Shown here: in pieces, positions 1-6,896 of the stretch
How positions within the stretch are numbered: the first letter of the stretch is position 1
Layout: each line of letters opens with the position of its first letter
Origin: a virus
IMG/VR virus record: IMGVR_UViG_3300021961_000709
Span: 1 to 22,236 of that record
DNA length: 22,236 bases
Reading direction: 5' to 3' (one strand)
Made by a program: the position numbers and the translations under genes
The notes under the pieces: model-generated
The model's database searches: none
The model's input: only the letters and a program-made list of their open reading frames with translations
Told to the model about the DNA's origin: nothing

Positions 1-1070
1 CCCGTGGGTAGGTTCATTCGGTTGCCTCCCTTGTCGGTATCCCAACAATACCCCCGCAATTCCTTGATCAATTCCACGGATTGGGATGTCACCAAATATT
101 CCTGACCCTGCATCAACTGTATTCCGTAGTTGATGGAATCCTTACCCTTGGTCACGCCCTTGATTTGTTTTCCATACCGCCGTATTTCCTCGATGGATTT
201 CGGTTCGGCCGAATCGGCATACACACGGATGTGGTCGGGCAATTGTTTGGCGATATCCGAATTTATCATGCCCGTGCGGTATACGATTTGGTTCAAAATG
301 CGTTGGTTGTCGTATTGGTAGATTTCTACGATGGCCGTTGGGTCATTGGTGAAACCAAAGTCCACGCCTAATCCAAGCAAACGGGCTTCGGGTGGTATTT
401 GGTCGATGGTCTTCCAATTGTTGAATATAACGCCCTCCAAATTGCCGATTTCCCCCAAGCCATACACACGCCACCAATTTGCCCAATACGATGATGTGGC
501 GGCCTTATCACGGGCCTTTTCGATTTCGGTGACGATGGATGCGTCCAAAGCTTCGTTGTCCTTGTACGTCAAAACCACCATATCCGAATCGGGGTCGGAT
601 ACCAATTCCGTGTCCACCCAAAATTCGGTCACGGGGTTGTAGTCCAAATAAATGAATCGGCGGGTACGGATGGCCAGTTGATAGTAAGATTCCCATTCGA
701 TGTTGTTGCACTCATTGATGAACAACACGTCACGCCGTGCGCCTCGAAGCTTATCGGGTTGATCGGCGGAAAAGAATTCCACGAATGCCCCGTTTGAAAA
801 TTGGTACGTTAACGTGGATTTGTTCCATTTGTTGGGGTCGTACATTCCCACCATATCCATGATTTTGAGAAAGTCACGGATGGCACCACGGCGCAAATGC
901 GGGATGGATTCCGCCACAACGGATATTTCCACATTGGGGTTTTTGACGGCATAGTCAATCAACAACGGGATGATGGAAAACGTCTTGGATGACGATGTGC
1001 CACCCCGCACAATGCGAACGCGTTTGCGTAATGCGGCGATTTTACTTTGTGCCGTTGTCCTTTGGAACAT
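1..1070 (-). CDS. terL: Terminase large subunit, C-terminus cut by window edge
   Basis: This is the packaging motor that pumps DNA into the prohead and cuts the concatemer. The visible 356 residues show an ATPase domain with Walker A RGGTSSSKT (residues 22-30) and Walker B DVLFINE (114-120, catalytic E120), and a DYNP motif at 143-146. An RNase H-like nuclease domain follows, with first acid D237 in GVDFGFTNDP and a second candidate D286 in VYADSAEP. The start ATG at 1070 overlaps the small-subunit gene by 29 bases in another frame. The third nuclease acid and the stop codon lie beyond position 1. The adjacent terS-like gene supports the call. Residues are seen; function is family knowledge. 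Confidence 0.95.
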   Translation of the reverse strand, partial: MFQRTTAQSKIAALRKRVRIVRGGTSSSKTFSIIPLLIDYAVKNPNVEISVVAESIPHLRRGAIRDFLKIMDMVGMYDPNKWNKSTLTYQFSNGAFVEFFSADQPDKLRGARRDVLFINECNNIEWESYYQLAIRTRRFIYLDYNPVTEFWVDTELVSDPDSDMVVLTYKDNEALDASIVTEIEKARDKAATSSYWANWWRVYGLGEIGNLEGVIFNNWKTIDQIPPEARLLGLGVDFGFTNDPTAIVEIYQYDNQRILNQIVYRTGMINSDIAKQLPDHIRVYADSAEPKSIEEIRRYGKQIKGVTKGKDSINYGIQLMQGQEYLVTSQSVELIKELRGYCWDTDKGGNRMNLPT

Positions 1071-1410
1071 CCAAATCCAATGCGTTGAAAATAGGGCGTT
1101 CGGCGGTCACATCAATTTGTTGGGTGGGCATTCCGTACCCCGAATCCATCAATTTTTGGTATGCCTGCACATCGCCATTTCGGGCCTTTTTGATAAGGGC
1201 CAATGTCATGATATCCTCTTGCGACAAATATTCCGATTCACCCGTAATGGGGTTCTTGATTGATTCTGCCGCTTCCAACCACTTGCGTGCGATGGTGCTT
1301 CGGTTCTTCGACCCCTTGGGGCGGCCGTTCGGGTTCCTCGATTCCCCAGGTTGTATGGGTTTCAAATTGTCTATTCCTGCCATTGTTGTTTCTTTGTTTT
1401 TGTTCGTCAT
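1042..1410 (-). CDS. terS: Probable terminase small subunit (DUF5681-like)
   Basis: A 122-residue protein lying directly before terL and overlapping it by 29 bases. The N-terminal part carries a basic GESRNPNGRPKGSKNRST stretch typical of DUF5681-type proteins that often sit next to terL. The rest looks helical and contains a MTLALIKKARNGDVQAYQKL segment. A small subunit would recognise the packaging site and hand DNA to TerL. The start is uncertain: ATG at 1410 gives 122 residues, whereas ATG at 1383 has an A-rich upstream stretch (aaacaaagaaacaaca) that fits Bacteroidota initiation better and would give 113 residues. The role is inferred from position and the DUF5681-like motif, not from a proven small-subunit fold. 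Confidence 0.75.
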   Translation of the reverse strand: MTNKNKETTMAGIDNLKPIQPGESRNPNGRPKGSKNRSTIARKWLEAAESIKNPITGESEYLSQEDIMTLALIKKARNGDVQAYQKLMDSGYGMPTQQIDVTAERPIFNALDLDVPKDNGTK

Positions 1411-1436
1411 CGGCCAATTGGGCCAAAACTATTTTA

Positions 1437-1622
1437 TCATTCATTTGGTGGTACGGGTAAACGCGACCAATATTTCACATTGACGATTTGTTCATCCACG
1501 TATTCAAACCAATATTCATCGCGGTACCATGCCAAATAATAGTCGCCATTGTAATCCAACACCAAACACAGTTCAAATTCATCGGGTGGGGTTTTGCTGT
1601 GATCCCTCCAAACTTTACTCAT
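1437..1622 (-). CDS. Small DUF551-like protein
   Basis: A 61-residue protein starting at the ATG at 1622, which overlaps the end of the ParB-methyltransferase gene by 8 bases. The layout is that of DUF551 proteins common in phages: an early W-R-D-x-S-x-x-P-P segment, a middle with LVLDYNGDYYLAWYRDEYWF, and the closing YWSRLPVPP, which resembles the typical family ending HWMPLPEPP. Its function is unknown. The longer open frame reaching 1718 runs inside the methyltransferase gene in another frame and was not used. Confidence 0.75.
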   Translation of the reverse strand: MSKVWRDHSKTPPDEFELCLVLDYNGDYYLAWYRDEYWFEYVDEQIVNVKYWSRLPVPPNE

Positions 1623-2775
1623 AAGGTTCTCCGTTTCTTTTAATAACGATATTTTGGTCAAGCTTGCGCATTCGGTCAATGATAACTTGGCAATATTTGG
1701 GGTCAAGTTCCATGCCATAGCATTTGCGTTTCAATTGATGGGCGGCGACCATTGTTGAACCGCTTCCTAAAAATAAATCAGCGACCAAATCATTTTTATT
1801 CCCCCATTTTTCAAAAAACCATTTTGCCAATTCAGTTGGTTTTTGTGTTGGATGCACTCGTGTTTTTGTATCGTCTTTTTGCATACCATGATGTCCAGAC
1901 CATAAAATCCTGGCCACTAATCTTTTGTGTTTTTGTTTTGACCAACACAATTCAAAAGTATTTCCACTGACCTTGTCCATATTTTCATCGCATCGTTTAT
2001 CCCATACAACCCAACTACCATCGGTTCGGTTTGGTATTAATTCAGCAAAATAATCCGCACCCCAAATAAACACCTCCTTGCAATAATCAAAACACGCAAA
2101 AATTGTATTAATCAATTCGGGAACAAAATCATCGTTATCGCCCTTTACCTTGTCAAATCTATTGTTTGTTTTGCGGTGCGTTTTATCATTTGCAAACATT
2201 TGATCATAATTTGTGTCTAAAAACATACCATACGGGGGGTCAGTAAAAACCATGTCTGCCTTTTCCCCATTCATCAACATGGCAACCGCATCTGAATCGG
2301 TTGAATCCCCACACAACAAACGATGTTCACCTATCTCAAAAAGATCACCCAATACAATATCGGTTTCAATGGTGTCGGGTTGTTCGTAATCGTCTTCGAC
2401 CGCATCAATAACCTTGGGTTCAAATTCCAATGGCAAATCCAATCCCCAATGATCCAACAATTCAACATCCCATTCGTTGGCCAATTGGTTCCAATCCCAT
2501 TCGCCGAATCCGACATTGTCTTTGACGATGAATTCCCGTTTTTGTTCCTCGGTTAGGCCCTGGGCAATTTGGACGGGTACGTCTTCGATGCCCGCTTCCA
2601 TGCAAGCCCGCAAACGCATATTGCCCCCCAACACGATGTGATTTTCATCGATGACGATGGGACGCAATGCCAACATTTCGGGAAATTCCTTGATGGATTG
2701 AACGAGCTTTTTGAACTTGGCATCCTTGATGATGCGGGGGTTGTGGGGGTTAAGTTGTATTTCCGTGATTTTCAT
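1615..2775 (-). CDS. ParB-domain DNA methyltransferase (N6-adenine/N4-cytosine type)
   Basis: A 386-residue fusion. Residues 1-115 form a ParB/Srx-like domain: NPHNPR at 9-14, a PIVIDENHIVLGGNMRLRA segment (39-57) with the GG.MR.RA box, and a V/K-D-N segment at 84-87. Residues from about 138 form a class-beta amino-methyltransferase: catalytic TDPPYG at 178-183, and the S-adenosylmethionine loop FLGSGS at 335-340 near the C-terminus. It would methylate the exocyclic amine of A or C, probably protecting phage DNA from host restriction. The ATG at 2775 overlaps the HNH stop as ATGA, so I prefer it to the ATG 45 bases upstream. No cognate restriction enzyme is adjacent. Target sequence is not deducible. 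Confidence 0.93.
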   Translation of the reverse strand: MKITEIQLNPHNPRIIKDAKFKKLVQSIKEFPEMLALRPIVIDENHIVLGGNMRLRACMEAGIEDVPVQIAQGLTEEQKREFIVKDNVGFGEWDWNQLANEWDVELLDHWGLDLPLEFEPKVIDAVEDDYEQPDTIETDIVLGDLFEIGEHRLLCGDSTDSDAVAMLMNGEKADMVFTDPPYGMFLDTNYDQMFANDKTHRKTNNRFDKVKGDNDDFVPELINTIFACFDYCKEVFIWGADYFAELIPNRTDGSWVVWDKRCDENMDKVSGNTFELCWSKQKHKRLVARILWSGHHGMQKDDTKTRVHPTQKPTELAKWFFEKWGNKNDLVADLFLGSGSTMVAAHQLKRKCYGMELDPKYCQVIIDRMRKLDQNIVIKRNGEPYE

Positions 2776-3035
2776 ATTCCGTGCCTTTCCATGAATCCTT
2801 TGTGTACCAATTCCAACCATTCGCGAAATTGCTTTTTATCGCCGTATTGGACGTGGCAATCGCGGCATAACAACATCAAATTGTCGATGGTGTCGCGGTG
2901 CTTTGACCCACCCATGCCACGGGCGCGAATGTGGTGAACGTCCGTGCCTCGGTATTTGTTGCAGGCTTCGCACTCCAATGGTGAAAGCCCATCAAACCCA
3001 AAGGCATCAAGGTACATTTTAACGTGTTTTTTCAA
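2772..3035 (-). CDS. HNH endonuclease
   Basis: An 87-residue single-domain HNH nuclease. Two CxxC-type zinc pairs are visible, C22-x2-C25 and C57-x2-C60, flanking the catalytic DVHHIRARGMGG segment (H34, H35) and N52, followed by H61. This order is the standard McrA/HNH arrangement. Small HNH proteins encoded near terminases assist DNA cleavage during packaging in HK97-like phages. That role fits here, with only the ParB-methyltransferase and a 61-residue gene between this gene and terS-terL, but a homing or defence nuclease remains possible. It overlaps its downstream neighbour by ATGA and its upstream neighbour by 17 bases. A second start at codon 7 (3017) would avoid the upstream overlap. 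Confidence 0.9.
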   Translation of the reverse strand: MKKHVKMYLDAFGFDGLSPLECEACNKYRGTDVHHIRARGMGGSKHRDTIDNLMLLCRDCHVQYGDKKQFREWLELVHKGFMERHGI

Positions 3036-3246
3036 TTATCGTTGCTTTTAATCGGTCAAGGGTATCCCATGATGCGGAACATTCGCCGATGGTTTGTTTG
3101 TAACGGCGTATCCACCCTTCGGTTTGTGCCAATGCTAATTTTTTTTCATAGTCCTTTTGGCGGTTGGATATGACGTTCATTTCCAAATCGATGAACCGCA
3201 ATATTTGTTTGATGCGGTCATCCGTGCGCACTACATTAAGCGTCAT
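3019..3246 (-). CDS. Hypothetical protein, predicted helical
   Basis: A 75-residue protein I do not recognise. It is rich in charged residues with long uninterrupted helical stretches (RIKQILRFIDLEMN, then NRQKDYEKKLALAQ) and ends with KATIIEKTR. There is no membrane segment, cysteine cluster or obvious motif apart from one Cys. I chose the ATG at 3246, which overlaps the upstream gene by 11 bases, over the ATG 18 bases further upstream. It sits between a CxC protein and the HNH gene in the modification/packaging cluster. Confidence 0.65.
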   Translation of the reverse strand: MTLNVVRTDDRIKQILRFIDLEMNVISNRQKDYEKKLALAQTEGWIRRYKQTIGECSASWDTLDRLKATIIEKTR

Positions 3247-3625
3247 AGGTTTCGAATACGGCATTTAGTTCGTTAATCATGCGTTGCCATTCGCGGGGGT
3301 TGCACGTGCATGGTTTATACACCCGTTTCAATTGGAATATGCGGTGGTACATTTTGGCGATTTCCTCCGACTCCATGTGCGTGATGGTGGTATTTTGTTG
3401 TTCGCGAAATGTCTTCATCCAATTGTATTCGAATTCCGTCATGCATAGCGGTTGGCGATATGGCACCAATGCATTCAATTTAACCTTCCGTTCCTCGCAT
3501 CCGCAATCCTCGCCCGCGATAAACTTCACGGCTTTTTCAATTCCCGTGGCTTTCGTGATTTTCTCGATCGTATCCCCGATACCGCGTGATGGTTTCCGTG
3601 TCTGCTTTCTCTTGTATGTACTCAT
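3236..3625 (-). CDS. Conserved phage protein with two CxC pairs
   Basis: A 129-residue protein beginning MSTYKRKQTRKPSRG. After a basic tail comes a GIGDTIEKITKATGI segment (15-29), then C41-G-C43 in DCGCEERKVKLN. A second cysteine pair, C106-T-C108, lies in YKPCTCNPREWQRMI. The two CxC pairs could form one zinc site. I recall similar GLGDTIEKxTKATGI...CGCxxRKxKLN proteins in Bacteroidota phages and prophages, without known function. Its first 89 bases overlap the 3' end of the sigma-factor gene in another frame; no later in-frame ATG would preserve the conserved block, so the overlap appears real. Confidence 0.8.
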   Translation of the reverse strand: MSTYKRKQTRKPSRGIGDTIEKITKATGIEKAVKFIAGEDCGCEERKVKLNALVPYRQPLCMTEFEYNWMKTFREQQNTTITHMESEEIAKMYHRIFQLKRVYKPCTCNPREWQRMINELNAVFETYDA

Positions 3626-4124
3626 GGTATAAGTGTTTAGAATGTTTTTTAATGTATTCCTTGGCGTTTTTGATGGTATTGAATACCGAATGTGTGGGTA
3701 TGCCCGTTCGGGCTTCAATTTCACGAAATGAATGCCCATGGACGAAATACAATTCCAACATCATTTGGTCGTAATCCCTCATTTCGTCAATGCATTCCCG
3801 TATGCGGACCATCAATTCGGCATATTTGTATTCGGATTTTTCGGGATCGTCAATCGGGCAAAATTCATCAAACGAATCGAACGTGCGGTTTCGTTCGCGA
3901 AATGTGTCCACAACGGCGGATTGTAATATTTTGAAAATGTACAACGTGTTGACACCACTTGGTGTTGCCATGCGGTTCAAATGCCCTTCGCGTTCTTGGA
4001 TTTCCCCCAATTTCAAATACATGGTTTGGACGCAGTCGTCGATATCCGAACCACGTGCGCCTAAATAATTCGCCATGCGCCGCCATCGGGTGTCTTCGAT
4101 TGCTATGTCGGCCAGGGTTAGCAT
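3537..4124 (-). CDS. Sigma-70 family (ECF-like) RNA polymerase sigma factor
   Basis: A 195-residue protein with the two-domain layout of a small sigma factor. An N-terminal region-2-like part includes DIDDCVQTMYLKL (27-39). A variable linker follows, then a region-4-like HTH: RDYDQMMLELYFVHGHSFREIE (116-137 approximately), GIPTHSVFNTIKNAKEYIKK (141-160). The GHSFREIEARTGIP stretch matches the region 4.2 helix-turn-helix pattern. Phage sigma factors redirect host polymerase to middle or late promoters. The last 29 residues, rich in polar residues, overlap the next gene and are probably dispensable. It starts 19 bases after the VRR-NUC stop. Alternative: a general HTH protein of the terminase-small or RinA-like kind; the region 4 match makes sigma likelier. 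Confidence 0.75.
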   Translation of the reverse strand: MLTLADIAIEDTRWRRMANYLGARGSDIDDCVQTMYLKLGEIQEREGHLNRMATPSGVNTLYIFKILQSAVVDTFRERNRTFDSFDEFCPIDDPEKSEYKYAELMVRIRECIDEMRDYDQMMLELYFVHGHSFREIEARTGIPTHSVFNTIKNAKEYIKKHSKHLYHEYIQEKADTETITRYRGYDRENHESHGN

Positions 4125-4142
4125 TTACGCTTTGCAAATTAG

Positions 4143-4490
4143 TCATTTTTCGTTCAAATAAAAATTGATGGTATCGACAAATTCATCAACCGACCGCACC
4201 ACCACGTATTTGTATCCCGCATCGGTGACGTGGCGTTGCCATTCCTTTTGCGTATCGGTTTGCCGACCCGTGGGTGTTTTCATTTCGATAAACAATGCGG
4301 GGTGTGATTTTGGTACGAACAATGCCAAATCCGCAACCCCAGCCGTGACACCCTCTTGTTTGAGCAAAAAAGCTTCGCGCTTGGAACGATGCCGCCCGTT
4401 GGGTATGTGGATTAACAACGGAGCCAATTTTGGGTATTGGTATCGAAACCATCGAACACATTGGATTTGGATTTGGCTTTCGTCACTCAT
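4143..4490 (-). CDS. VRR-NUC domain nuclease
   Basis: A 115-residue stand-alone VRR-NUC (PD-(D/E)xK superfamily) nuclease. Visible motifs are HIPNGRHRSKREAFLLKQEG (28-47), GVADL with D54, the catalytic strand FIEMK with E69 and K71, and Q81 in TDTQKEWQ, followed by a GYKYVVVRS strand. Known phage members are structure-selective nucleases that resolve branched DNA, or replication-linked nucleases. The ATG at 4490 overlaps the methyltransferase stop as ATGA, hence its choice over the start 129 bases upstream. The context with a methyltransferase is compatible with DNA processing; it is not a typical restriction partner. Confidence 0.92.
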   Translation of the reverse strand: MSDESQIQIQCVRWFRYQYPKLAPLLIHIPNGRHRSKREAFLLKQEGVTAGVADLALFVPKSHPALFIEMKTPTGRQTDTQKEWQRHVTDAGYKYVVVRSVDEFVDTINFYLNEK

Positions 4491-5335
4491 TTTTTGAATA
4501 CCAAAACGTTTTGATGGACTTTGACCAATTTTTGTGATTTCATATTGCCATTGGCACGCATCGATGCGGATGCGATCGAATTTAACAATATGGCTTCGTT
4601 GTAAAATGCCATGCCACATTTTTGAAATGCCCGTATCGTATCGGGAACAAAACCAACATAATTGCCACGTTTATCGCGTATTTCACCAACCACAAAACAC
4701 GCGTATCCATTTGGTTTTAATAGCGAACACGATTTTGCAATAATGGATTCATATGCCGTCATGAAATCGTTGTATTCCATGTTTGAAATATCACCATCCA
4801 AATCACTATAAATTTCCAAATCACCATAGGGTGGGCATGAAAAAACAAAATCGTATTGTGCATTCATGCCATCCAAAACAACATTAGAATCACCAACGTA
4901 CCAATTTGGTTGATTGTTTACCGCCAATATTTGCAACGCTTGTTCACGATTGCTTTCAATTTGTTCGGTGCGTATGTCGATTCCCGTGTATTTGTACCCC
5001 AAATAATTCGCTACAATTCCACGCACGGAACCACCCGCAAATGGATCCAATATTGCACCACCATCATTGCAAAACCATCGGTACAATACTTCACACAATG
5101 CAGGATCAAATATGGAAACATATTCCGCCGTATTGTTTTGCTTTGATTTGGTATCCATATGAATCACGGAAGAATTGCGGCCAACTTCCGATTTGATCCC
5201 CAATGCCTTCCATTGTTTTTGCCGATTTCGCCATGATCCACTTTTTGTATCCAACACGGAAAAAGGTGGTTCAATGAATTTGTCACGCAAAATGACATCC
5301 TCAATAATTGGGTTACCAAACAAATCAACGTTCAC
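4487..5335 (-). CDS. DNA amino-methyltransferase with SCPPY active site
   Basis: A 282-residue methyltransferase. The cofactor loop DPFAGGSVRG (about 97-106) precedes the catalytic motif, giving the gamma-class order. Motif IV reads SCPPYGDLE, a variant of (D/N/S)PPY with Cys before PPY. A FVVGEIRDKRGNYVGFVPD segment follows. It would transfer a methyl group to adenine-N6 or cytosine-N4. It begins at a GTG (5335) that overlaps the upstream stop as GTGA and ends in an ATGA overlap with the VRR-NUC gene, so the three are translationally linked. It is unrelated in layout to the ParB-linked enzyme downstream, so the phage carries two different modification activities. Target unknown. Confidence 0.9.
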   Translation of the reverse strand: MNVDLFGNPIIEDVILRDKFIEPPFSVLDTKSGSWRNRQKQWKALGIKSEVGRNSSVIHMDTKSKQNNTAEYVSIFDPALCEVLYRWFCNDGGAILDPFAGGSVRGIVANYLGYKYTGIDIRTEQIESNREQALQILAVNNQPNWYVGDSNVVLDGMNAQYDFVFSCPPYGDLEIYSDLDGDISNMEYNDFMTAYESIIAKSCSLLKPNGYACFVVGEIRDKRGNYVGFVPDTIRAFQKCGMAFYNEAILLNSIASASMRANGNMKSQKLVKVHQNVLVFKK

Positions 5336-5538
5336 CGCAAAATTGCTTTGATTTGATCGATTTCATACACCACTTCATCGATGGTCATGGATTCGTGTTT
5401 GGTGATGGTGTCCCGAACGATATCCAAATATTTGACGGCCAATTGTTTTTCTAATCGGTCAAAATGATTCAGCATTGCACGCACCTTGGCGATATCCATT
5501 TTGCAATCGTGGCCGTACGTATCCAACCATTCACGCAT
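5332..5538 (-). CDS. Hypothetical helical protein
   Basis: A 68-residue protein beginning MREWLDTYGHDC. It is almost wholly helical in pattern, with LNHFDRLEKQLAVKYLDIVRD forming an amphipathic stretch and IDEVVYEIDQIKAIL at the end. There is no recognised motif. The start is ambiguous: ATG at 5538 overlaps the previous gene by 8 bases, whereas ATG at 5547 would overlap by 17. The stop overlaps the GTG of the methyltransferase gene, so it is part of the same coupled string. Confidence 0.6.
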   Translation of the reverse strand: MREWLDTYGHDCKMDIAKVRAMLNHFDRLEKQLAVKYLDIVRDTITKHESMTIDEVVYEIDQIKAILR

Positions 5539-5734
5539 TAAGGTCATTCCACTTTGCATAATAATCATCAAAAAATTGTTGGCGTTGGGTGATGGTCATG
5601 CCATCGGTTAATACACTAAATTCCACAAATTTCATTTTTTCAATGATCAACGACATTGAAATCGTGGCATCGGAATAATTGTTTTTGCCTTCCGATTTGA
5701 AAAGCAATTGCATGGGCGTATCGGGTTTGTTCAT
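5531..5734 (-). CDS. Hypothetical protein with a strong Shine-Dalgarno site
   Basis: A 67-residue protein starting MNKPDTPMQLLFKSEGKNN and ending YYAKWNDLNA. No motif is recognised. It is preceded by ggaggt, seven bases before the ATG, one of the few convincing Shine-Dalgarno sequences in the window. It is also overlapped as ATGA by a 22-codon frame upstream. It is the first sizeable gene of the modification and packaging cluster and follows a roughly 130-base noncoding region. Confidence 0.7.
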   Translation of the reverse strand: MNKPDTPMQLLFKSEGKNNYSDATISMSLIIEKMKFVEFSVLTDGMTITQRQQFFDDYYAKWNDLNA

Positions 5735-5799
5735 TTGTTACCTCCGTATGTTTCGTTTGTCATGTTTTTTAGTTCATTTACTGGACATTTGTGGCTCAT
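5731..5799 (-). CDS. Possible 22-residue leader or small protein
   Basis: A short frame encoding MSHKCPVNELKNMTNETYGGNK whose stop overlaps the next start as ATGA. It spans the ggaggt Shine-Dalgarno of the following gene, so its translation would bring ribosomes to that start. The upstream sequence is A-rich (caaaccaaa). It may be a real micro-protein, a coupling leader, or chance. The coupling geometry matches that used by proven genes here, but the length gives little statistical support. Confidence 0.35.
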   Translation of the reverse strand: MSHKCPVNELKNMTNETYGGNK

Positions 5800-5931
5800 T
5801 TTGGTTTGAAATTGAGCCTTAAATTGCACTATTGGTATAAATTCTGTCGTAATTCGGAACATTGCCGAATTAAAGTGCATTTAATGACACCAATTGCATA
5901 TAATTTGTGCGTTTTAAGGGACGTTATATGT
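5800..5931. promoter_or_regulatory. Noncoding region with nested inverted repeats
   Basis: This 132-base A+T-rich gap separates the replication genes from the modification/packaging genes. It contains a perfect inverted repeat, AATTCGG-N7-CCGAATT, at 5851-5871. Around that lies an outer pair, TGCACT (5825-5830) and AGTGCA (5874-5879). The inner palindrome has no T-run on either side, so it is not an intrinsic terminator. It resembles an operator or a 5' leader hairpin. I found no clear TAnnTTTG box on the minus strand here. Confidence 0.5.
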
Positions 5932-6234
5932 TTATTCATACCCCAATTGGCGTTTAACATCCTTTTGATTGCCTTGTCTCTTCGCGTAATTCTTGCCACG
6001 CAATTCGGGGTGCAATTCCTGCACCTTTCTCCGTGCGCGTGTGACCGATTCCGTGGATGCCAATTTGCCATCCGAATGAAGCTTCAAAAAATTCCATGCG
6101 TTCATGGTGACAATGTTTTGGCCCAATCGTTTAACTTGGGCATCCCAAATGATGGCCATCAACAAATTGTCGTTGTCGCGTGCGTCCTCGTATTGTTCCA
6201 ATACGTTTTTGACTTGGTTAAATTGTATTTTCAT
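5932..6234 (-). CDS. Conserved phage hypothetical protein
   Basis: A 100-residue protein. It has a helical N-terminal part (VLEQYEDARDNDNLLMAIIW), a central FLKLHSDGKLASTESVTRARRKVQELHP and a basic C-terminus (ELRGKNYAKRQGNQKDVKRQLGYE). I recall proteins of this pattern, with DDxLLIxxIW, GKL.....RRxRQKxQExHPELRG, in many phages next to replication or recombination genes, without assigned function. The basic half suggests nucleic-acid binding. The start overlaps the preceding stop by 17 bases. It is the last gene of the early block before the palindrome-bearing gap. Confidence 0.75.
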   Translation of the reverse strand: MKIQFNQVKNVLEQYEDARDNDNLLMAIIWDAQVKRLGQNIVTMNAWNFLKLHSDGKLASTESVTRARRKVQELHPELRGKNYAKRQGNQKDVKRQLGYE

Positions 6235-6874
6235 GGTTCAAAGTATAAAGTGCAAATTTTGCCGCATCGGACATATCGTCCCAATTGCGGGTTGTTTCTT
6301 CGATTTGTGCGAACGTACGTTCAAAGTCCACCCGCTTATTTGATGGGATGGTTTTGGCCAACGATTTGGTGTACCGCGTTTCATATTCCACAATCCAATC
6401 AACCATCTGCGATATCTCGGCATTGGAAAACATATCTGGGTGTTCCATTTCACGCCAACAAATGGCCATTAAACGCGGCGAAATCAATTCATTGATACCT
6501 TGGTATGCCCGTTTGAATTTCGTGGCCGTAAATGCGATTGTTTGCGGCCAATCCGTTGGTTCGGGTTTGGGGGCCGCAAGTTGTTTTGGTTGCTTTCGTT
6601 CCAAGGTTTGCCAATTGTCGCGGCGGTATTGGTTCAAAATGGCCGTCACAAATGGCACGTTCAATCGCTTTGGTTTGAAAATGTCGGCGTATTTTCCCGC
6701 CAACCACGCATCAAACGCCATCGGCAACATTTCCACTTGGTACGATGCGTATTGTTTTTGAACAAACGCGGCAATTTCGGATATCACTTCGCCACGATCA
6801 ATATCCGCCAAGGCGCACAATCGGCCCAGGGCGTTCCCAATGTGGTGGTGTTCCAAATCTTCAATATATTTCAT
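6218..6874 (-). CDS. Putative replication-associated protein
   Basis: A 218-residue protein downstream of the initiator candidate. The N-terminal 90 residues contain an AAFVQKQYASYQVEMLPMAFDAWLAGKY-like run (35-61; residues E48, F54 and G60 stand out) and a VPFVTAILNQYRRDNWQTLE segment. I associate this pattern with uncharacterised proteins near replication genes of Bacteroidota phages. A Lys/Pro linker (QPKQLAAPKPEPTD) separates it from a helical C-terminal half. Such a two-part layout suits a helicase loader or replication accessory protein, but no Walker motif is present, so an ATPase loader is unlikely. It begins 22 bases after the initiator stop. Confidence 0.65.
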   Translation of the reverse strand: MKYIEDLEHHHIGNALGRLCALADIDRGEVISEIAAFVQKQYASYQVEMLPMAFDAWLAGKYADIFKPKRLNVPFVTAILNQYRRDNWQTLERKQPKQLAAPKPEPTDWPQTIAFTATKFKRAYQGINELISPRLMAICWREMEHPDMFSNAEISQMVDWIVEYETRYTKSLAKTIPSNKRVDFERTFAQIEETTRNWDDMSDAAKFALYTLNHENTI

Positions 6875-6896
6875 ATTCGCAATTTATCAATTTATT

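Noticed and set aside
1238-1444. A 68-codon minus-strand frame overlapping the terminase small subunit
   Set aside because: Its body is the alternate frame of terS and has the Arg/Pro/Asn bias of a shadow. The first codons (MNDKIVLAQLADDEQKQ) look protein-like, so a short leader cannot be fully excluded.
4131-4143. A -7-like box CTAATTTG before the sigma-factor gene
   Set aside because: It has only one base between TA and TTTG, so it does not fit TAnnTTTG; the gene more likely depends on upstream transcription.
5851-5871. The palindrome AATTCGG-N7-CCGAATT as an intrinsic terminator
   Set aside because: No T-run follows on either strand, so it was recorded as an operator or leader hairpin candidate.
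5791-6495. A 234-codon open frame on the plus strand
   Set aside because: It lies antisense to two minus-strand genes with overlapping start/stop coupling and phage-like residue patterns; its own translation is Cys/His/Phe-rich without domain signals.
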